Of a stretch of DNA of 64,000 bases, positions 39,965 through 52,217 are shown piece after piece (position 1 is the first letter of the stretch; the number at the start of each line of letters is the position of its first letter). The position numbers and the translations under genes were made by a program. The notes beneath the pieces were generated by a model. It made no database searches and had not been told where the DNA came from. It worked only from the letters and a program-made list of their open reading frames with translations. This DNA is from Streptococcus parasanguinis (lineage in GTDB: Bacteria > Bacillota > Bacilli > Lactobacillales > Streptococcaceae). The stretch lies in assembly GCF_901875555.1 (NCBI RefSeq), contig NZ_CABFMD010000037.1:42975-106974 (forward strand). The letters run 5' to 3'.

Positions 39965-40696
39965 TTGAAAAAAATACAGTCTTTTGTTCGAGAGCACCCA
40001 TTATGTAAGAATGCTCTCTGGCTCCTGCTTTTTGTGCCCTTATTCTTTCTCTCCCAATTCCCCCTCATCACCATGGTTTATTCCCTTCAAGACAGAATGG
40101 ATGCGGAGTGGGTTACTGTTCTTACAGCCTTAGCTACAGTGGTGGTGCTCTTTATTTTTTATATAGTCATCAAAAAGAGCCCTCTTGAGAGCTTAGATGC
40201 TCGGGTTATTACCTGGCCGACTTTGGGGAGAAATTTTCTCTTTCTTCTCTTATTGATGGCTAATAACCTACTCGCCTATCCCTTTTTGAAACAAGAGGCA
40301 GGTGGTACGACGGCAAATCAAGCGGCTCTGAATGAACTACAATCTCATGCTCCTTTTCTTGCCATGGGAATGGTCGTGATCCTTGCCGCTCCGATTTTAG
40401 AAGAGCTGCTCTGTCGGGCTATCATCCCTCGTTTGATCTTTCGAGGGGCAGAACCGATCGGTTACCTAGCCGGTGCTCTCTTTTTTACTTACTTGCATGG
40501 ACCGAGTACCCTAGGGGAATGGGTAGCCTACGGAGGCATGTCCTTGATCCTAACTTGGGTGGCTTATCGCTACCAGCGGGTCGAGTATAGTATCTGTCTC
40601 CATATGACCTTGAATGCGCTAGCTTATTATTATCCGACTGTATTCCTCCTTTGTTTATTACCAGTATCGAGAGTTTTCTTCCATGATAAATTATGA
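39965..40696 (+). CDS. CPBP-family intramembrane glutamic endopeptidase (Abi/CAAX type)
   Basis: 243 residues from TTG 39965, which has AAAGAGG 7 bases upstream; ATG 39944 in frame lacks a ribosome site and sits by the terminator. Seven or so helices. The three CPBP motifs are EELLCRAIIPR, the His in FFTYLHG and HMTLNAL. Such proteases act in prenyl-protein processing or bacteriocin immunity; the specific role here is unknown. Confidence 0.85.
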   Translation: MKKIQSFVREHPLCKNALWLLLFVPLFFLSQFPLITMVYSLQDRMDAEWVTVLTALATVVVLFIFYIVIKKSPLESLDARVITWPTLGRNFLFLLLLMANNLLAYPFLKQEAGGTTANQAALNELQSHAPFLAMGMVVILAAPILEELLCRAIIPRLIFRGAEPIGYLAGALFFTYLHGPSTLGEWVAYGGMSLILTWVAYRYQRVEYSICLHMTLNALAYYYPTVFLLCLLPVSRVFFHDKL

Positions 40697-41815
<1,119 letters not shown>

Positions 41816-43126
41816 ATGAAGACAAAAGAACATCAGTTGGATCTTCGTTGGCTAGAAGCCTATCGTTCTCAGGATCCACATTTTGGCTTGGAGCGCATGG
41901 AAGCTCTCTTGGCTTTGAGAGGACATCCTCACCTAGACTGTCGGGTTATTCATGTTGCGGGGACCAATGGCAAAGGATCTACCATTGCTACCTTATCCCA
42001 ACTTTTGAGACAGGCAGGTTTACGCGTTGGAGTCTTTACCTCTCCTTATCTGATCCATTACAATGACCAGATCACCATTAATGGCGAAGCCATCTCCGAT
42101 CGAGACCTGCAAATCTACCTGGATAGCTACCAGCAGCTCCTGCAAGCTGAACAATCAAGGGCCATCTTTCAAGGTTTGACTGAATTTGAAGTGATGACGG
42201 CCATCGCCTATGATTATTTTGCTCACGAGGAGCTGGATTACGTGATCATGGAAGTCGGTATGGGGGGACGACTAGACAGTACCAATGTCTGTCAGCCTGT
42301 TCTGACCGCGATCACTTCGATTGGCTTGGATCATGTTGCCCTTCTTGGGCCTGATCTGGCTTCCATCGCCCGTGAGAAGGCTGGCATCATTAAGCCAGGA
42401 ATTCCTCTGGTCCTAGGGAAATTAGAAGCAGAAGCTAGCCAAGTCATTGAAGGCATTGCGATTCAGAAGCAGGCACCGATAACAGCCTATGACAGAGATT
42501 ACCAAGTTGAGCTAGAGGCCTCTTGTTTATCTGGTCAATCCTTTTCTTATCACAGTTCCAAAAGAGAAACAGCCTCTTATCAAGTAGCGCTCTTAGGTCA
42601 TCACCAGGCTAGAAATGCAGCTCTTGCGATCAGTATCTGTGATGTACTTTTTGAAAGAGAAGGGCGTGAACTCTTGTCAAGAGAGTTAGTGGATGAGGCC
42701 TTGCATCAAGTCGTCTGGCCTGGCCGGATGGAAGTAGTCTCGCAAAATCCCATGATCTTGCTGGATGGGGCTCATAATCCCCATGCCGTTGCGCCTTTGA
42801 TCGCAAGTCTTCGGGAACTTTTCCCAGGTCAAAAAAAGACCATTCTTTTTACCTGCATCCGGACCAAAGCCTTAGAAGAGATGCTCATTCAGTGGCAGGA
42901 ACTAGAAAATAGTCGCTTGATCCTCACGACCTTTGAAGATCCAAGAGCCTATTCTCAAGAAGAGATGACAGCTGCTGCAAAAAACCACCAGCTTGAGGAA
43001 GTGGACTGGCGAGAGTTTCTACAAAACTGGCAGGCTGGAGATGATGAGCTCCTCGTTGTAACGGGATCGCTCTACTTTCTCAGCCAAGTACGACCTTATT
43101 TATTAAAAACAGAAAAATCCAACTAG
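41816..43126 (+). CDS. folC: Bifunctional folylpolyglutamate/dihydrofolate synthase
   Basis: 436 residues, ATG directly after the folP stop. Mur-ligase fold: P-loop AGTNGKGST (near residue 48), omega loop and central segment [12 protein letters not shown], and carboxy-terminal domain with DGAHNPHA. Adds glutamate to dihydropteroate and folates. Part of the sul-type operon. Confidence 0.95.
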   Translation: MKTKEHQLDLRWLEAYRSQDPHFGLERMEALLALRGHPHLDCRVIHVAGTNGKGSTIATLSQLLRQAGLRVGVFTSPYLIHYNDQITINGEAISDRDLQIYLDSYQQLLQAEQSRAIFQGLTEFEVMTAIAYDYFAHEELDYVIMEVGMGGRLDSTNVCQPVLTAITSIGLDHVALLGPDLASIAREKAGIIKPGIPLVLGKLEAEASQVIEGIAIQKQAPITAYDRDYQVELEASCLSGQSFSYHSSKRETASYQVALLGHHQARNAALAISICDVLFEREGRELLSRELVDEALHQVVWPGRMEVVSQNPMILLDGAHNPHAVAPLIASLRELFPGQKKTILFTCIRTKALEEMLIQWQELENSRLILTTFEDPRAYSQEEMTAAAKNHQLEEVDWREFLQNWQAGDDELLVVTGSLYFLSQVRPYLLKTEKSN

Positions 43127-43134
43127 GAGATGAT

Positions 43135-43689
43135 ATGGATACAAAGAAAATTGAAGAAGCAGTGAAAATGATCATCGAAGCAGTCGGTGAAGATGAGAAC
43201 CGTGAGGGACTCCTGGAAACTCCGACCCGCATCGCAAAGATGTACCAAGAGATCTTTTCAGGTTTGGGACAAACAGCAGAAGAGCATTTGTCAAAATCAT
43301 TTGAAATCATTGATAACAATATGGTGGTTGAGAAGGATATTTTCTTCCATTCCATGTGTGAGCATCACTTCTTGCCGTTTTATGGCAAGGTACATATTGC
43401 CTACATTCCAAATGGCCGTGTTGCTGGGCTTTCAAAACTGGCTCGGACGGTCGAAGTTTATGCTAAAAAACCACAGATTCAGGAACGATTGACGGTCGAG
43501 ATCGCTGACGCCTTGATGGATTATCTGGGAGCACAGGGAGCACTGGTCTGGGTAGAAGCAGAGCATATGTGTATGAACATGCGTGGTGTCCGTAAACCTG
43601 GGACTGCTACAGTGACAACGGCTGCGCGTGGATTGCTTGCGACAGATAAAGACTTGAAAAATGAAGCCTATAAACTCATGGGCCACTAA
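43135..43689 (+). CDS. folE: GTP cyclohydrolase I
   Basis: 184 residues. First step of pterin synthesis. Zinc ligands are visible in MCEHHFLPF and CMNMRGV, and the active-site segment GLSKLAR is present. Ribosome site CTAGGAGATG. The amino-terminal extension is short, as in other streptococci. Confidence 0.97.
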   Translation: MDTKKIEEAVKMIIEAVGEDENREGLLETPTRIAKMYQEIFSGLGQTAEEHLSKSFEIIDNNMVVEKDIFFHSMCEHHFLPFYGKVHIAYIPNGRVAGLSKLARTVEVYAKKPQIQERLTVEIADALMDYLGAQGALVWVEAEHMCMNMRGVRKPGTATVTTAARGLLATDKDLKNEAYKLMGH

Positions 43690-43714
43690 TGGCTGACTAT
43701 AAGAGGTGAAGAGA

Positions 43715-44524
43715 GTGGATCAATTACGGATCAAGGACTTAGAGGTATACGCCTATCATGGTGTTTTTCCGGCAGAAAAAGAATTGGGACAACGCTTTGT
43801 CTTGGATGTTTGGGTGGATTATGAAATGACCCGAGCTGCTCGTACAGGTGATTTGGAAGCTTCGATCCATTATGGAATCTTAGCGGAACAGTTGACCGAG
43901 TGGATACAGGCTGAAAAGATTGATTTGATTGAAACGGTTGCCTTTCAATTGGTGCAAAAAATTTTCGAAAGCTATGCATTTGTAGAAAAAGTTCGTCTGG
44001 AGTTGAAAAAACCTTGGGCTCCTGTTCCCTTGCCACTCGAGACTTGTTCGGTGACAATCGAACGAGAGAAAAAACGAGCCTTTATTGGCCTTGGTACCAA
44101 TATGGGAGATAAACAACTGCAGCTAGAGACGGCGCTAGAAAAAATCAAGGATCGAGGCATTCACCTTCTTCAAATGTCCACAAGGATTGAAACGGAACCT
44201 TGGGGAGGAGTGGAGCAAGACGCCTTTTTGAATCAGGTGGCAGAGGTTGAAACCTGGATGACCCCAGAGGATTTACTAGAGACCTTACTTGCCATCGAGC
44301 AGGAAATGGGACGTGTTCGTGAGGTCAAGTGGGGGCCGCGTGTGATTGATCTAGATCTGCTCTATATGGAGGATACGATTTGTTACAGCCCTAGCTTGAT
44401 CTTGCCACATCCTTATGTGGCAGAGCGCGCCTTTGTATTAGAATCTTTAAATGAAATTGCTCCTCATTTTGTGGACCCTGTTCAAAGAAAGCCCATTCGC
44501 CAATTATGGGATGCTGTCAAATAG
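43715..44524 (+). CDS. folBK: Fused dihydroneopterin aldolase / HPPK (SulD type)
   Basis: 269 residues from GTG 43715 ([16 protein letters not shown]). The aldolase half spans about 1-115; the HPPK half (from about 120) carries [18 protein letters not shown], and [14 protein letters not shown]. This FolB-FolK fusion is typical of mitis-group streptococci. The GTG three codons upstream is too close to AAGAGG to be used. Completes dihydropterin diphosphate supply for FolP. Confidence 0.94.
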   Translation: MDQLRIKDLEVYAYHGVFPAEKELGQRFVLDVWVDYEMTRAARTGDLEASIHYGILAEQLTEWIQAEKIDLIETVAFQLVQKIFESYAFVEKVRLELKKPWAPVPLPLETCSVTIEREKKRAFIGLGTNMGDKQLQLETALEKIKDRGIHLLQMSTRIETEPWGGVEQDAFLNQVAEVETWMTPEDLLETLLAIEQEMGRVREVKWGPRVIDLDLLYMEDTICYSPSLILPHPYVAERAFVLESLNEIAPHFVDPVQRKPIRQLWDAVK

Positions 44525-44855
44525 TCTCTCTTCTTTGCATCATAAAAAAATCCCTGCTCGAGGGATTGTTCAAATTGTAGACAAAGACTTCTTAAAAAAC
44601 TTTCCTTAGGTGAGTACGGACGTCTGCGAACTTCTACGAAGTTCCAAGACTAATGATTGAGCCTGTGGTCTCAATCATTCCGAGTGCCTGAAACTGATTC
44701 GTTTCAGGCACTTTTCTCACGGCGGAAAGTTTCAGAATATGATTGAATAACTATAACGAGTATAATTTTTAAAGAATTGATTAGATTTTATTAAAGATTC
44801 GTTTATCTACACTCTCAACAATCCCTCGAACGGGATTGTTTTTGTTTGTCTTGCT
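44525..44855. other. folBK-DUF1846 intergenic region
   Basis: Gene-free 331 bases between convergent genes. It begins with a short hairpin AATCCC/GGGATT with poly-A (near 44547), contains the stem-loop repeat at 44591-44733, and ends with AACAATCCCTCGAACGGGATTGTT and T tract (about 44817-44845), probably a bidirectional terminator for the DUF1846 gene. Confidence 0.7.
44591..44733 (+). repeat. Stem-loop intergenic repeat, copy 1 of an inverted pair around the DUF1846 gene
   Basis: Opens with CTTAAAAAACTTTCCTTAGG and TGAGTACGGACGT, closes with CGAGTGCCTGAAAC-loop-GTTTCAGGCACTTTT then CTCACGGCGGAAAGTTT. The inverted copy at 46568-46781 keeps these ends but differs inside. The hairpin stem differs between copies with compensating changes on both arms. 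Confidence 0.8.
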
Positions 44856-46340
44856 TTATTTACGATACAAGCGATCGTATTGGTAGACGGGGTCCATGGT
44901 GACGTGGATACCGAGCTTGCGAAGGACATTCTTGTCTTCGTCTGTCAGCATAACAGTTGAATGGGCTTCGCTGCCTTTCAACTTGCCTAATTCTTGCATA
45001 GCAAGCTTAGCGTCTTCATTGCTCATGGCCGTAATAGCAAGGGCAATGAGGATCTCGTTCGAGTGAAGACGAGGGTTACGGCTACCCAAATGATTGATCT
45101 TCAAGCCTTGGATCGGTTGTACGTACTCTGGCTCGATCAACTTAGTTTCTTTGTCAATGTGAGCTAATTTCTTAATGGCATTGATCAAGAGGGCTGCGGT
45201 TGGACCAAAGAGATCAGATGTTTTTCCGGTGACCATCTCGCCATTTGGCAATTCAAGGGCCAAGGCTGGTTCGCCTGTTTCTTCTTCTTTCTGACGGGCA
45301 AGGACGGTCACTTTCCGATCATTTGGTGTAATGCCCAAATCATTCATCAAGAGCTCAATCTTTTTCACAGCCCCTTCACTGACACGTTCTGCCTTGACAT
45401 CCAAGATGGTTTGGTAATAGCGACGGATGATTTCTTGTTGGGAAGCTTCAATCGCAGCATCATTGTCCACAATGGCAAAGCCAACCATATTGACACCCAT
45501 GTCTGTCGGAGAAGCGTAAGGGGAGGTTCCCAAGATCCGTTCCAACATCCGCTTCAAGACAGGGAAGATTTCGATATCACGGTTATAGTTGACCGTTGTT
45601 TCCCCGTAGGTTTGGAGGTGGAAGGGATCGATCATATTGACATCGTCTAGATCCGCAGTCGCTGCTTCATAGGCCAAGTTGACTGGGTGGTGCAAGGGAA
45701 GGTTCCATACTGGGAAGGTTTCAAATTTAGCATAGCCAGATTTGATGCCATTCAATTGGTCATGGTACATATTGGACATACACGTTGCCAATTTACCAGA
45801 ACCAGGACCAGGAGCCGTCACAACGACCAAATTGCGGCTGGTCTTGATGTAGTCATTTTTCCCCATCCCTTCAGGAGAGATGATGTGGTCCATATCAGTC
45901 GGATAGCCCTTGATCGGATAGTGTAGATAAGAGGCAATCCCACTTTTATCCAGTTGCTTACGAAAGGCGTCCGCTGCGGCTTGTCCAGCATATTGGGTGA
46001 TCACGACCGAGCCTACAAAGATCCCTAATTCGTTGAATTTATCGATCAAGCGCAGTACTTCTTGGTCATAAGAAATCCCAAGATCCCCACGCGCTTTTGA
46101 GTGCTCAATGTTGTTGGCATTGATGGCAATGACAATTTCCACCTGGTCCCGCAATTCTTGGAGCAACTTGATTTTATTGTCTGGTTCATAACCAGGCAGG
46201 ACCCGAGCAGCGTGGAAATCCTCTAACATCTTGCCACCAAATTCGAGGTAGAGTTTGCCATCGAATTGGTTGATCCGCTCGATAATGTGGTCACGTTGCA
46301 AATTCAAATACTTTTCAGAACTAAAAGCTTGTTTTTTCAT
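44856..46340 (-). CDS. DUF1846 family protein
   Basis: 494 residues, full family length. Contains a glycine-rich nucleotide-binding-like segment [19 protein letters not shown] and [17 protein letters not shown]. Reported structures show a Rossmann-like fold, but the reaction is not established. Preceded by CAGGAGATTTAG. It stands alone between two inverted stem-loop repeats. Confidence 0.92.
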   Translation of the reverse strand: MKKQAFSSEKYLNLQRDHIIERINQFDGKLYLEFGGKMLEDFHAARVLPGYEPDNKIKLLQELRDQVEIVIAINANNIEHSKARGDLGISYDQEVLRLIDKFNELGIFVGSVVITQYAGQAAADAFRKQLDKSGIASYLHYPIKGYPTDMDHIISPEGMGKNDYIKTSRNLVVVTAPGPGSGKLATCMSNMYHDQLNGIKSGYAKFETFPVWNLPLHHPVNLAYEAATADLDDVNMIDPFHLQTYGETTVNYNRDIEIFPVLKRMLERILGTSPYASPTDMGVNMVGFAIVDNDAAIEASQQEIIRRYYQTILDVKAERVSEGAVKKIELLMNDLGITPNDRKVTVLARQKEEETGEPALALELPNGEMVTGKTSDLFGPTAALLINAIKKLAHIDKETKLIEPEYVQPIQGLKINHLGSRNPRLHSNEILIALAITAMSNEDAKLAMQELGKLKGSEAHSTVMLTDEDKNVLRKLGIHVTMDPVYQYDRLYRK

Positions 46341-46834
46341 CTAAATCTCCTGTAAATAAGGGGAGCCTGCTCCCTACACGAAATATTCATTCTTTCATAT
46401 TATATCAGAAAACAGATGGAAGACAAACTATTCTCTGTCGCTTTCCGTAGAAGAGATTAGGCATCATAGAATTTGATTGTTCAGGCATATTTTTTACATA
46501 AAATAACCTAAGTAATGATAAACAAATAAAATGAGGTAGTCTATTAAGGTCATTGCGGGGGGCACTTAAACTTTCCGCTGTGAGAAAAGTGCTAGAAACA
46601 CTACTGTTTCTAGCACTCGGGAGTTTTGGGAGTAAAACAGTTTGGGAAACTGTTTTAGCCTGAGCCAAAAAAATGAAAAGCGAAGGGTCCAAAACTAAGT
46701 CATAGAACTTCCTGGATCGCTGAAATCATCCACTGGATAATTTCACCTAACGTCCGTACTCACCTAAGGAAGGTTTTTAAGAGGATTTTATCCTCTATCT
46801 GAAAGCCCCTTACGGAGCCTCGTGATCAATGCTC
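46341..46834. other. DUF1846-pepA intergenic region
   Basis: Nearly 500 bases without a convincing gene. It holds the second copy of the stem-loop repeat (46568-46781) and the start region of the DUF1846 gene. A reading frame of 95 codons on the minus strand runs through the repeat and is rejected. Confidence 0.65.
46568..46781 (-). repeat. Stem-loop intergenic repeat, copy 2 (inverted)
   Basis: Read on the minus strand it starts CTTAAAAACCTTCCTTAGG TGAGTACGGACGT and ends CGAGTGCTAGAAAC-loop-GTTTCTAGCACTTTT CTCACAGCGGAAAGTTT, matching copy 1 at both ends. The middle is longer and includes another hairpin (AAAACAGTTTCCCAAACTGTTTT). Confidence 0.8.
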
Positions 46835-47899
46835 TTAATAGTGTTTGATCACATCAACTGTTGAGCGATCCAATTTCTTAACCAAGGCTTGCAAGAAGGC
46901 TTGGGCTTGCAAGAAATCATCCATAGCATAGAGGGTTTGGTGAGAATGGATATAGCGGGCACAGACACCGATGGTGGTAGATGGCACTCCGCCGTTCTTC
47001 AAGTGTGCGGCACCAGCGTCGGTTCCCCCTTTACCACAGTAATATTGGTATTTGATGCCGGCTTCTTCAGCAGTTGTAAGTAAGAAATCTTTCATATTAG
47101 GCAAAAGGATGTGACCAGGATCATAGAATCGGATCAGGGTTCCTTCGCCAATAGCACCTTGGCCTCCAAAGATATCAGCAGCTGGGGAACAATCGACAGC
47201 AAGGAAGACTTCCGGATCAAATTTAGTGGTAGAGGTATGCGCACCACGAAGTCCCACTTCTTCTTGAACATTGGCTCCAACATAGAGTTCATTGTTCAAT
47301 TCTTGACCAGAAAGATTCTTGGCCAATTCGCTGACCATCAAGACGCCGTAGCGGTTATCCCATGCTTTAGAGATCACATTTTTACCATTTGCTGTGAGAA
47401 TAGCAGAGCTGTCTGGCACCAAGGTGTCCCCAGGATGGACGCCATAGCTTTCAGCCTCAGCTTGGTTGCTAAATCCAGCATCAAAGACAATGTCCCCAAT
47501 AGCAGGAACGGTTGGACCGCCCGCGCCACGTGTCAAATGTGGAGGGACAGATCCAGAAATAGCAGGGTATTCACGGCCATCGCGTGTCAAGAGTTTGAAA
47601 CGTTGGCTGCTAACCACCATCGGGTTCCAACCCCCGATTGGCACCACGCGGAAAGTCCCGTCAGCTTTGATTTCGCTGATCATAAAACCAACTTCGTCCA
47701 TGTGGGCAGCGACTTGGACGCGAGGGGCATCACTCGCTGTTGAGTGTTTGATCCCAAAGATTCCACCGAGACCATCGGTCACGATCTCATCCACATGAGG
47801 GGTCAATTGTTGGCGCAAATAGTCCCGTACAGGGGCTTCATGGCCGGAGATAGCGGGAATTTCAGTTACTTCTTTGATTTTAGAAAATAAATCAGTCAT
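46835..47899 (-). CDS. pepA: Glutamyl aminopeptidase, M42 family
   Basis: 354 residues. Cytoplasmic metallo-aminopeptidase that removes acidic amino-terminal residues. Metal ligands are visible in AAHMDEVGF, SKAWDNRYG, VQEEVGLRG, and the Asp in LAVDCSPA. Intact and of normal length; preceded on the minus strand by AAAGAAGGTAACCT. Typical lactic-acid bacterial PepA. Confidence 0.95.
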   Translation of the reverse strand: MTDLFSKIKEVTEIPAISGHEAPVRDYLRQQLTPHVDEIVTDGLGGIFGIKHSTASDAPRVQVAAHMDEVGFMISEIKADGTFRVVPIGGWNPMVVSSQRFKLLTRDGREYPAISGSVPPHLTRGAGGPTVPAIGDIVFDAGFSNQAEAESYGVHPGDTLVPDSSAILTANGKNVISKAWDNRYGVLMVSELAKNLSGQELNNELYVGANVQEEVGLRGAHTSTTKFDPEVFLAVDCSPAADIFGGQGAIGEGTLIRFYDPGHILLPNMKDFLLTTAEEAGIKYQYYCGKGGTDAGAAHLKNGGVPSTTIGVCARYIHSHQTLYAMDDFLQAQAFLQALVKKLDRSTVDVIKHY

Positions 47900-48042
47900 A
47901 GGTTACCTTCTTTCTGATGTTATTTTATCATTTTTTTGGCGAGGATGGTAGCCTCATGGGAGAGGTGTTTCTGTTGGAGAGCCAGGAGGAAACCCTAGCT
48001 CGACCATTGTCCCCTTGCTGATTTTGTGTTACAATAGGCACT

Positions 48043-48333
48043 ATGAAAGCAAAAAAAATTATTTTATCTAGTCTGGCTGTCGCGAGTGCCGGAGCTCTTG
48101 CGGCTGGTGTTTATAAAATTGCCAAAGATCAAAAGCGTCTTCGTACCCAAGAAGAGTTGGTTGCAGAAGTCCGGGAGCAGATGGAAGCTATGGGAGCGAT
48201 TGCGACCCTGTATGTGGAACTCTATGAGTCTAGTGAAGAGCGTTTGGTAGGGGGCGTTATCTTTGAGGATGAGCGCCATTACCGCTTTGTCTACGAGGAC
48301 GGTCTCTTGCATTATGAAGAGGAAAAACTATGA
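48043..48333 (+). CDS. DUF4651 family protein
   Basis: 96 residues. Amino-terminal hydrophobic segment (IILSSLAVASAGALAAGVY) suggests a signal or membrane anchor, followed by an acidic domain. The upstream TTGCTG and TACAAT (near 48015-48034) look like a promoter. Overlaps the thioredoxin-like gene by ATGA; this DUF4651-thioredoxin-YtpR order is common in streptococci. Function unknown. Confidence 0.85.
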   Translation: MKAKKIILSSLAVASAGALAAGVYKIAKDQKRLRTQEELVAEVREQMEAMGAIATLYVELYESSEERLVGGVIFEDERHYRFVYEDGLLHYEEEKL

Positions 48334-48647
48334 TCACACCAAATTCTCTAGAAGAAATTGCTTCTTATATAGAGCAAGAAGGCAAGAAAGTCTTTGTCTT
48401 TTCAGCAGATTGGTGTGGGGATTGTCGCTATCTCCAACCTTTTTTGCCGGAAATTGAGGCGGAAAACCCTGAATTTACCTTTATCTTGGTGGACCGAGAT
48501 GCTTATATGGATCTGGCGAAAGTCTGGAATGTGTACGGAATTCCGAGTCTGGTCGTACTGGAAAAAGACAAGGAAATCGGACGGTTTGTCAATCGGGATC
48601 GAAAAACCAAAGCGCAGATTACAGCATTCTTAGCAGGATTAAAATAG
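48330..48647 (+). CDS. Thioredoxin-family protein
   Basis: 105 residues, thioredoxin fold with the active-site WCGDCRYL and the cis-Pro segment YGIPSLVVL. The CGDC site differs from CGPC of true thioredoxin, so it is probably a thiol-disulfide or redox-sensing relative. No signal peptide, so cytoplasmic. Confidence 0.9.
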   Translation: MITPNSLEEIASYIEQEGKKVFVFSADWCGDCRYLQPFLPEIEAENPEFTFILVDRDAYMDLAKVWNVYGIPSLVVLEKDKEIGRFVNRDRKTKAQITAFLAGLK

Positions 48648-48656
48648 GAGAAAAAC

Positions 48657-49283
48657 ATGATTGTAACATACAACAAAGAACAAGTTGGCGATGTCTTGAT
48701 GCTGACCTTGAAAAATAGTGGAGAAGCAAAGCTCGCTGTTGAAAGAAAAGGAAAGGTGGCTCGCGTTTACCGTGAGGACAAGCAAGAAACGGTTGCCTGG
48801 AATATCTTTGATGCCTCATCTTTCTTTGCCATCGAAGGAAATGGACAAGTCTTTTTGACGGATGAGCAAGTAGCTCGGTTGAACCAAGAGTTGGAAAGCG
48901 AAGGCTTTGCAGAACGCTTGGTCAATGACCGCGAACCGAAATTTGTGGTGGGAGAAATCCTTGAAATGGTGGCCCATCCAGATAGTGACCATTTGAATAT
49001 CTGTCAAGTAGCAGTTGGGCCGGATAAGACGGTTCAGATCGTGGCAGGAGCTCCAAATGCGCGTGTCGGTCTCAAGACCATTGTCGCTCTTCCAGGTGCC
49101 ATGATGCCAGATGGCAGCTTGATTTTTCCAGGTGCTCTTCGTGGTGAAAAAAGTGATGGCATGATGTGCAGTCCTCGCGAATTGCACTTGCCAAATGCTC
49201 CTCAAAAACGAGGCATTATTGAGTTAGATGACGCAGAAGTCGCAGGGACACCTTTTGATCCTGCCCGTCACTGGCACGGATAA
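48657..49283 (+). CDS. ytpR: YtpR-family tRNA-binding protein
   Basis: 208 residues. The carboxy half (about 95-205) is an EMAP/tRNA-binding OB fold like the amino-terminal domain of PheT (VVGEILEMVAHPDSDHLNIC, GLKTIVALPGA). The role of stand-alone YtpR proteins is not settled. Follows the thioredoxin gene by 9 bases with ATAGGAG. Confidence 0.9.
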   Translation: MIVTYNKEQVGDVLMLTLKNSGEAKLAVERKGKVARVYREDKQETVAWNIFDASSFFAIEGNGQVFLTDEQVARLNQELESEGFAERLVNDREPKFVVGEILEMVAHPDSDHLNICQVAVGPDKTVQIVAGAPNARVGLKTIVALPGAMMPDGSLIFPGALRGEKSDGMMCSPRELHLPNAPQKRGIIELDDAEVAGTPFDPARHWHG

Positions 49284-49290
49284 AAATAAG

Positions 49291-49327
49291 AAGATTCTAG
49301 GATGTTTGTAGTCCTAGAATTTTTTTA
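49291..49327 (+). terminator. ytpR terminator
   Basis: Stem AGATTCTAGGAT / GTCCTAGAAT followed by seven T. Confidence 0.85.
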
Positions 49328-49355
49328 TGGGAGCACCTCCATTTTTGAAGATTTT

Positions 49356-49363
49356 TTCGAATA
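49356..49363 (+). promoter_or_regulatory. cin-box of ssbB (ComX promoter)
   Basis: TTCGAATA in a T-rich context (ATTTTTTCGAATAAAT), 19 bases before the ssbB start. Identical to the octamer before comGA, indicating joint induction by ComX during competence. Confidence 0.85.
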
Positions 49364-49382
49364 AATAGATAGGAGGTAAATG

Positions 49383-49778
49383 ATGTATAATAAAGTTATT
49401 TTAATCGGTCGCCTAGTAGCGGCTCCAGAATTGCATAAAACCAGCACAGATAAATCGGTTGCTCGCGTGACCGTGGCGGTCAATCGCCGTTACAAGGATC
49501 AAAATGGAGAGCGGGAAACCGATTTTGTCAATGTCGTTGTCTGGGAGAAATTGGCTGAAACCATGGCTAGTTATGCCAGTAAAGGCAGCTTGATCTCTTT
49601 GGATGGAGAGATCCGTACCCGTCGCTATGAAAAAAATGGGGTTATGCAGTATGTGACAGAAGTCCTCTGTCAGAGCTTCCAGTTGCTTGAGAGCCGGGCT
49701 CAACGAGCGATGCGTGAAAATGGTGGGACAGGAGATCTTGCTGATATTATCTTAGAAGAGGAAGATTTACCTTTCTAG
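49383..49778 (+). CDS. ssbB: Competence-induced single-stranded DNA-binding protein
   Basis: 131 residues from the second of two adjacent ATG codons (49383), spaced 6 bases from AGGAGG. OB-fold SSB: MYNKVILIGRLVAAPELHKT, VNRRYKDQNGERETDFVNVV. The short length and acidic tip EEEDLPF mark the SsbB paralogue. It protects incoming transforming DNA. The cin-box supports this over house-keeping SsbA. Confidence 0.93.
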   Translation: MYNKVILIGRLVAAPELHKTSTDKSVARVTVAVNRRYKDQNGERETDFVNVVVWEKLAETMASYASKGSLISLDGEIRTRRYEKNGVMQYVTEVLCQSFQLLESRAQRAMRENGGTGDLADIILEEEDLPF

Positions 49779-49803
49779 AAAGACAGAACCATCAGACTTT
49801 GTG

Positions 49804-50088
49804 GAGAGGTTGGGATAAAAGTCCTAGCCTCTCCATTGTCTTTGGATTGTCGAGCAAGACGCAGTGGTTGAGTGCTCAAAGCACTGCTTTGAGGTGGCGG
49901 ATAGAACTTGCGAAGCAAGTATCCTAAGTCTTTGTTCGCTTTTTAAGCTTCAAAGATGCCCTATGTTGACGGAAACTATGTTTCCTTTATCTGCAACCTT
50001 CAACAGTCTCCCAGACTGTTGAAGCTGTGCGGAGGTGGGACGACGAAATCGAATTTTAACGAATGACCGATTTCTGTCCCACTCTCTC
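49804..50088 (-). repeat. Large stem-loop repeat, copy 1 (upstream of groESL)
   Basis: Read on the minus strand: AGAGAGTGGGACAGAAATCG and GTCGTCCCACCTCCGCACAG at one end; CGACAATCCAAAGACAATGG and GGCTAGGACTTTTATCCCAACC at the other. It is the inverse of the copy at 52546-52722, with about 65 near-identical bases at each end and a different, longer middle. The outer GAGGCTxGGACTTTTxTCC hairpin can act as a terminator for ssbB. Confidence 0.85.
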
Positions 50089-50199
50089 TTTTTTAGTCTT
50101 AGAGAAAGCTTGGTAAATCCCCAAAGATAGGGGAAATCGAATCGTTTTTTGCCCTTTTCGAACTTGAAGATTCTCTGCTTTATTTGAGGTGTTTTTTTC

Positions 50200-50265
50200 T
50201 TGACTATTTCTGACCAAGTGATACAATAGAAACATAGGTTAGCACTTGGGTGATTAGAGTGCTAA
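50200..50265 (+). promoter_or_regulatory. groESL promoter with CIRCE operator
   Basis: TTGACT (50200-50205), 16 bases, TACAAT (50222-50227), followed by the inverted repeat TTAGCACTT-N9-GAGTGCTAA at 50239-50265. This is the CIRCE site bound by HrcA; one base departs from the perfect palindrome. No clear CtsR heptad repeat is seen. Confidence 0.92.
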
Positions 50266-50288
50266 AATACAAGTATGGAGGAACGACA

Positions 50289-50570
50289 ATGTTAAAACCA
50301 TTAGGAGACCGCGTGGTCTTAAAAGTAGAAGAAAAAGAACAGACTGTTGGAGGTTTTGTTCTCGCTGGTGCGAGCAAGGCCGATACAAAAACAGCTGAAG
50401 TAGTAGCTGTTGGTGAAGGAGCTCGTACCTTTACGGGTGAGTTGATCGCACCAAGTGTAAAAGCAGGAGATCAGGTCTTGATAGAAAGCCATGCAGGCAT
50501 TGAAGTCAAAGATGGGGATGAAACCTACACCATCGTTGGAACATCAAATATTCTTGCAATTGTAGAGTAA
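50289..50570 (+). CDS. groES: Co-chaperonin GroES
   Basis: 93 residues from ATG 50289 behind [22 protein letters not shown] opening and mobile loop [15 protein letters not shown]. Caps the GroEL ring. An in-frame GTG upstream at 50250 falls inside the CIRCE and is rejected. Confidence 0.97.
   Translation: MLKPLGDRVVLKVEEKEQTVGGFVLAGASKADTKTAEVVAVGEGARTFTGELIAPSVKAGDQVLIESHAGIEVKDGDETYTIVGTSNILAIVE

Positions 50571-52217
<1,647 letters not shown>

Noticed and set aside
46405..46692. 95-codon frame on the minus strand between the DUF1846 gene and pepA
   Set aside because: It runs through the inverted stem-loop repeat, has no ribosome site and no protein-like composition.
50250..50288. Upstream GTG start for groES
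   Set aside because: It lies within the CIRCE operator; ATG 50289 with GGAGG is the family start.
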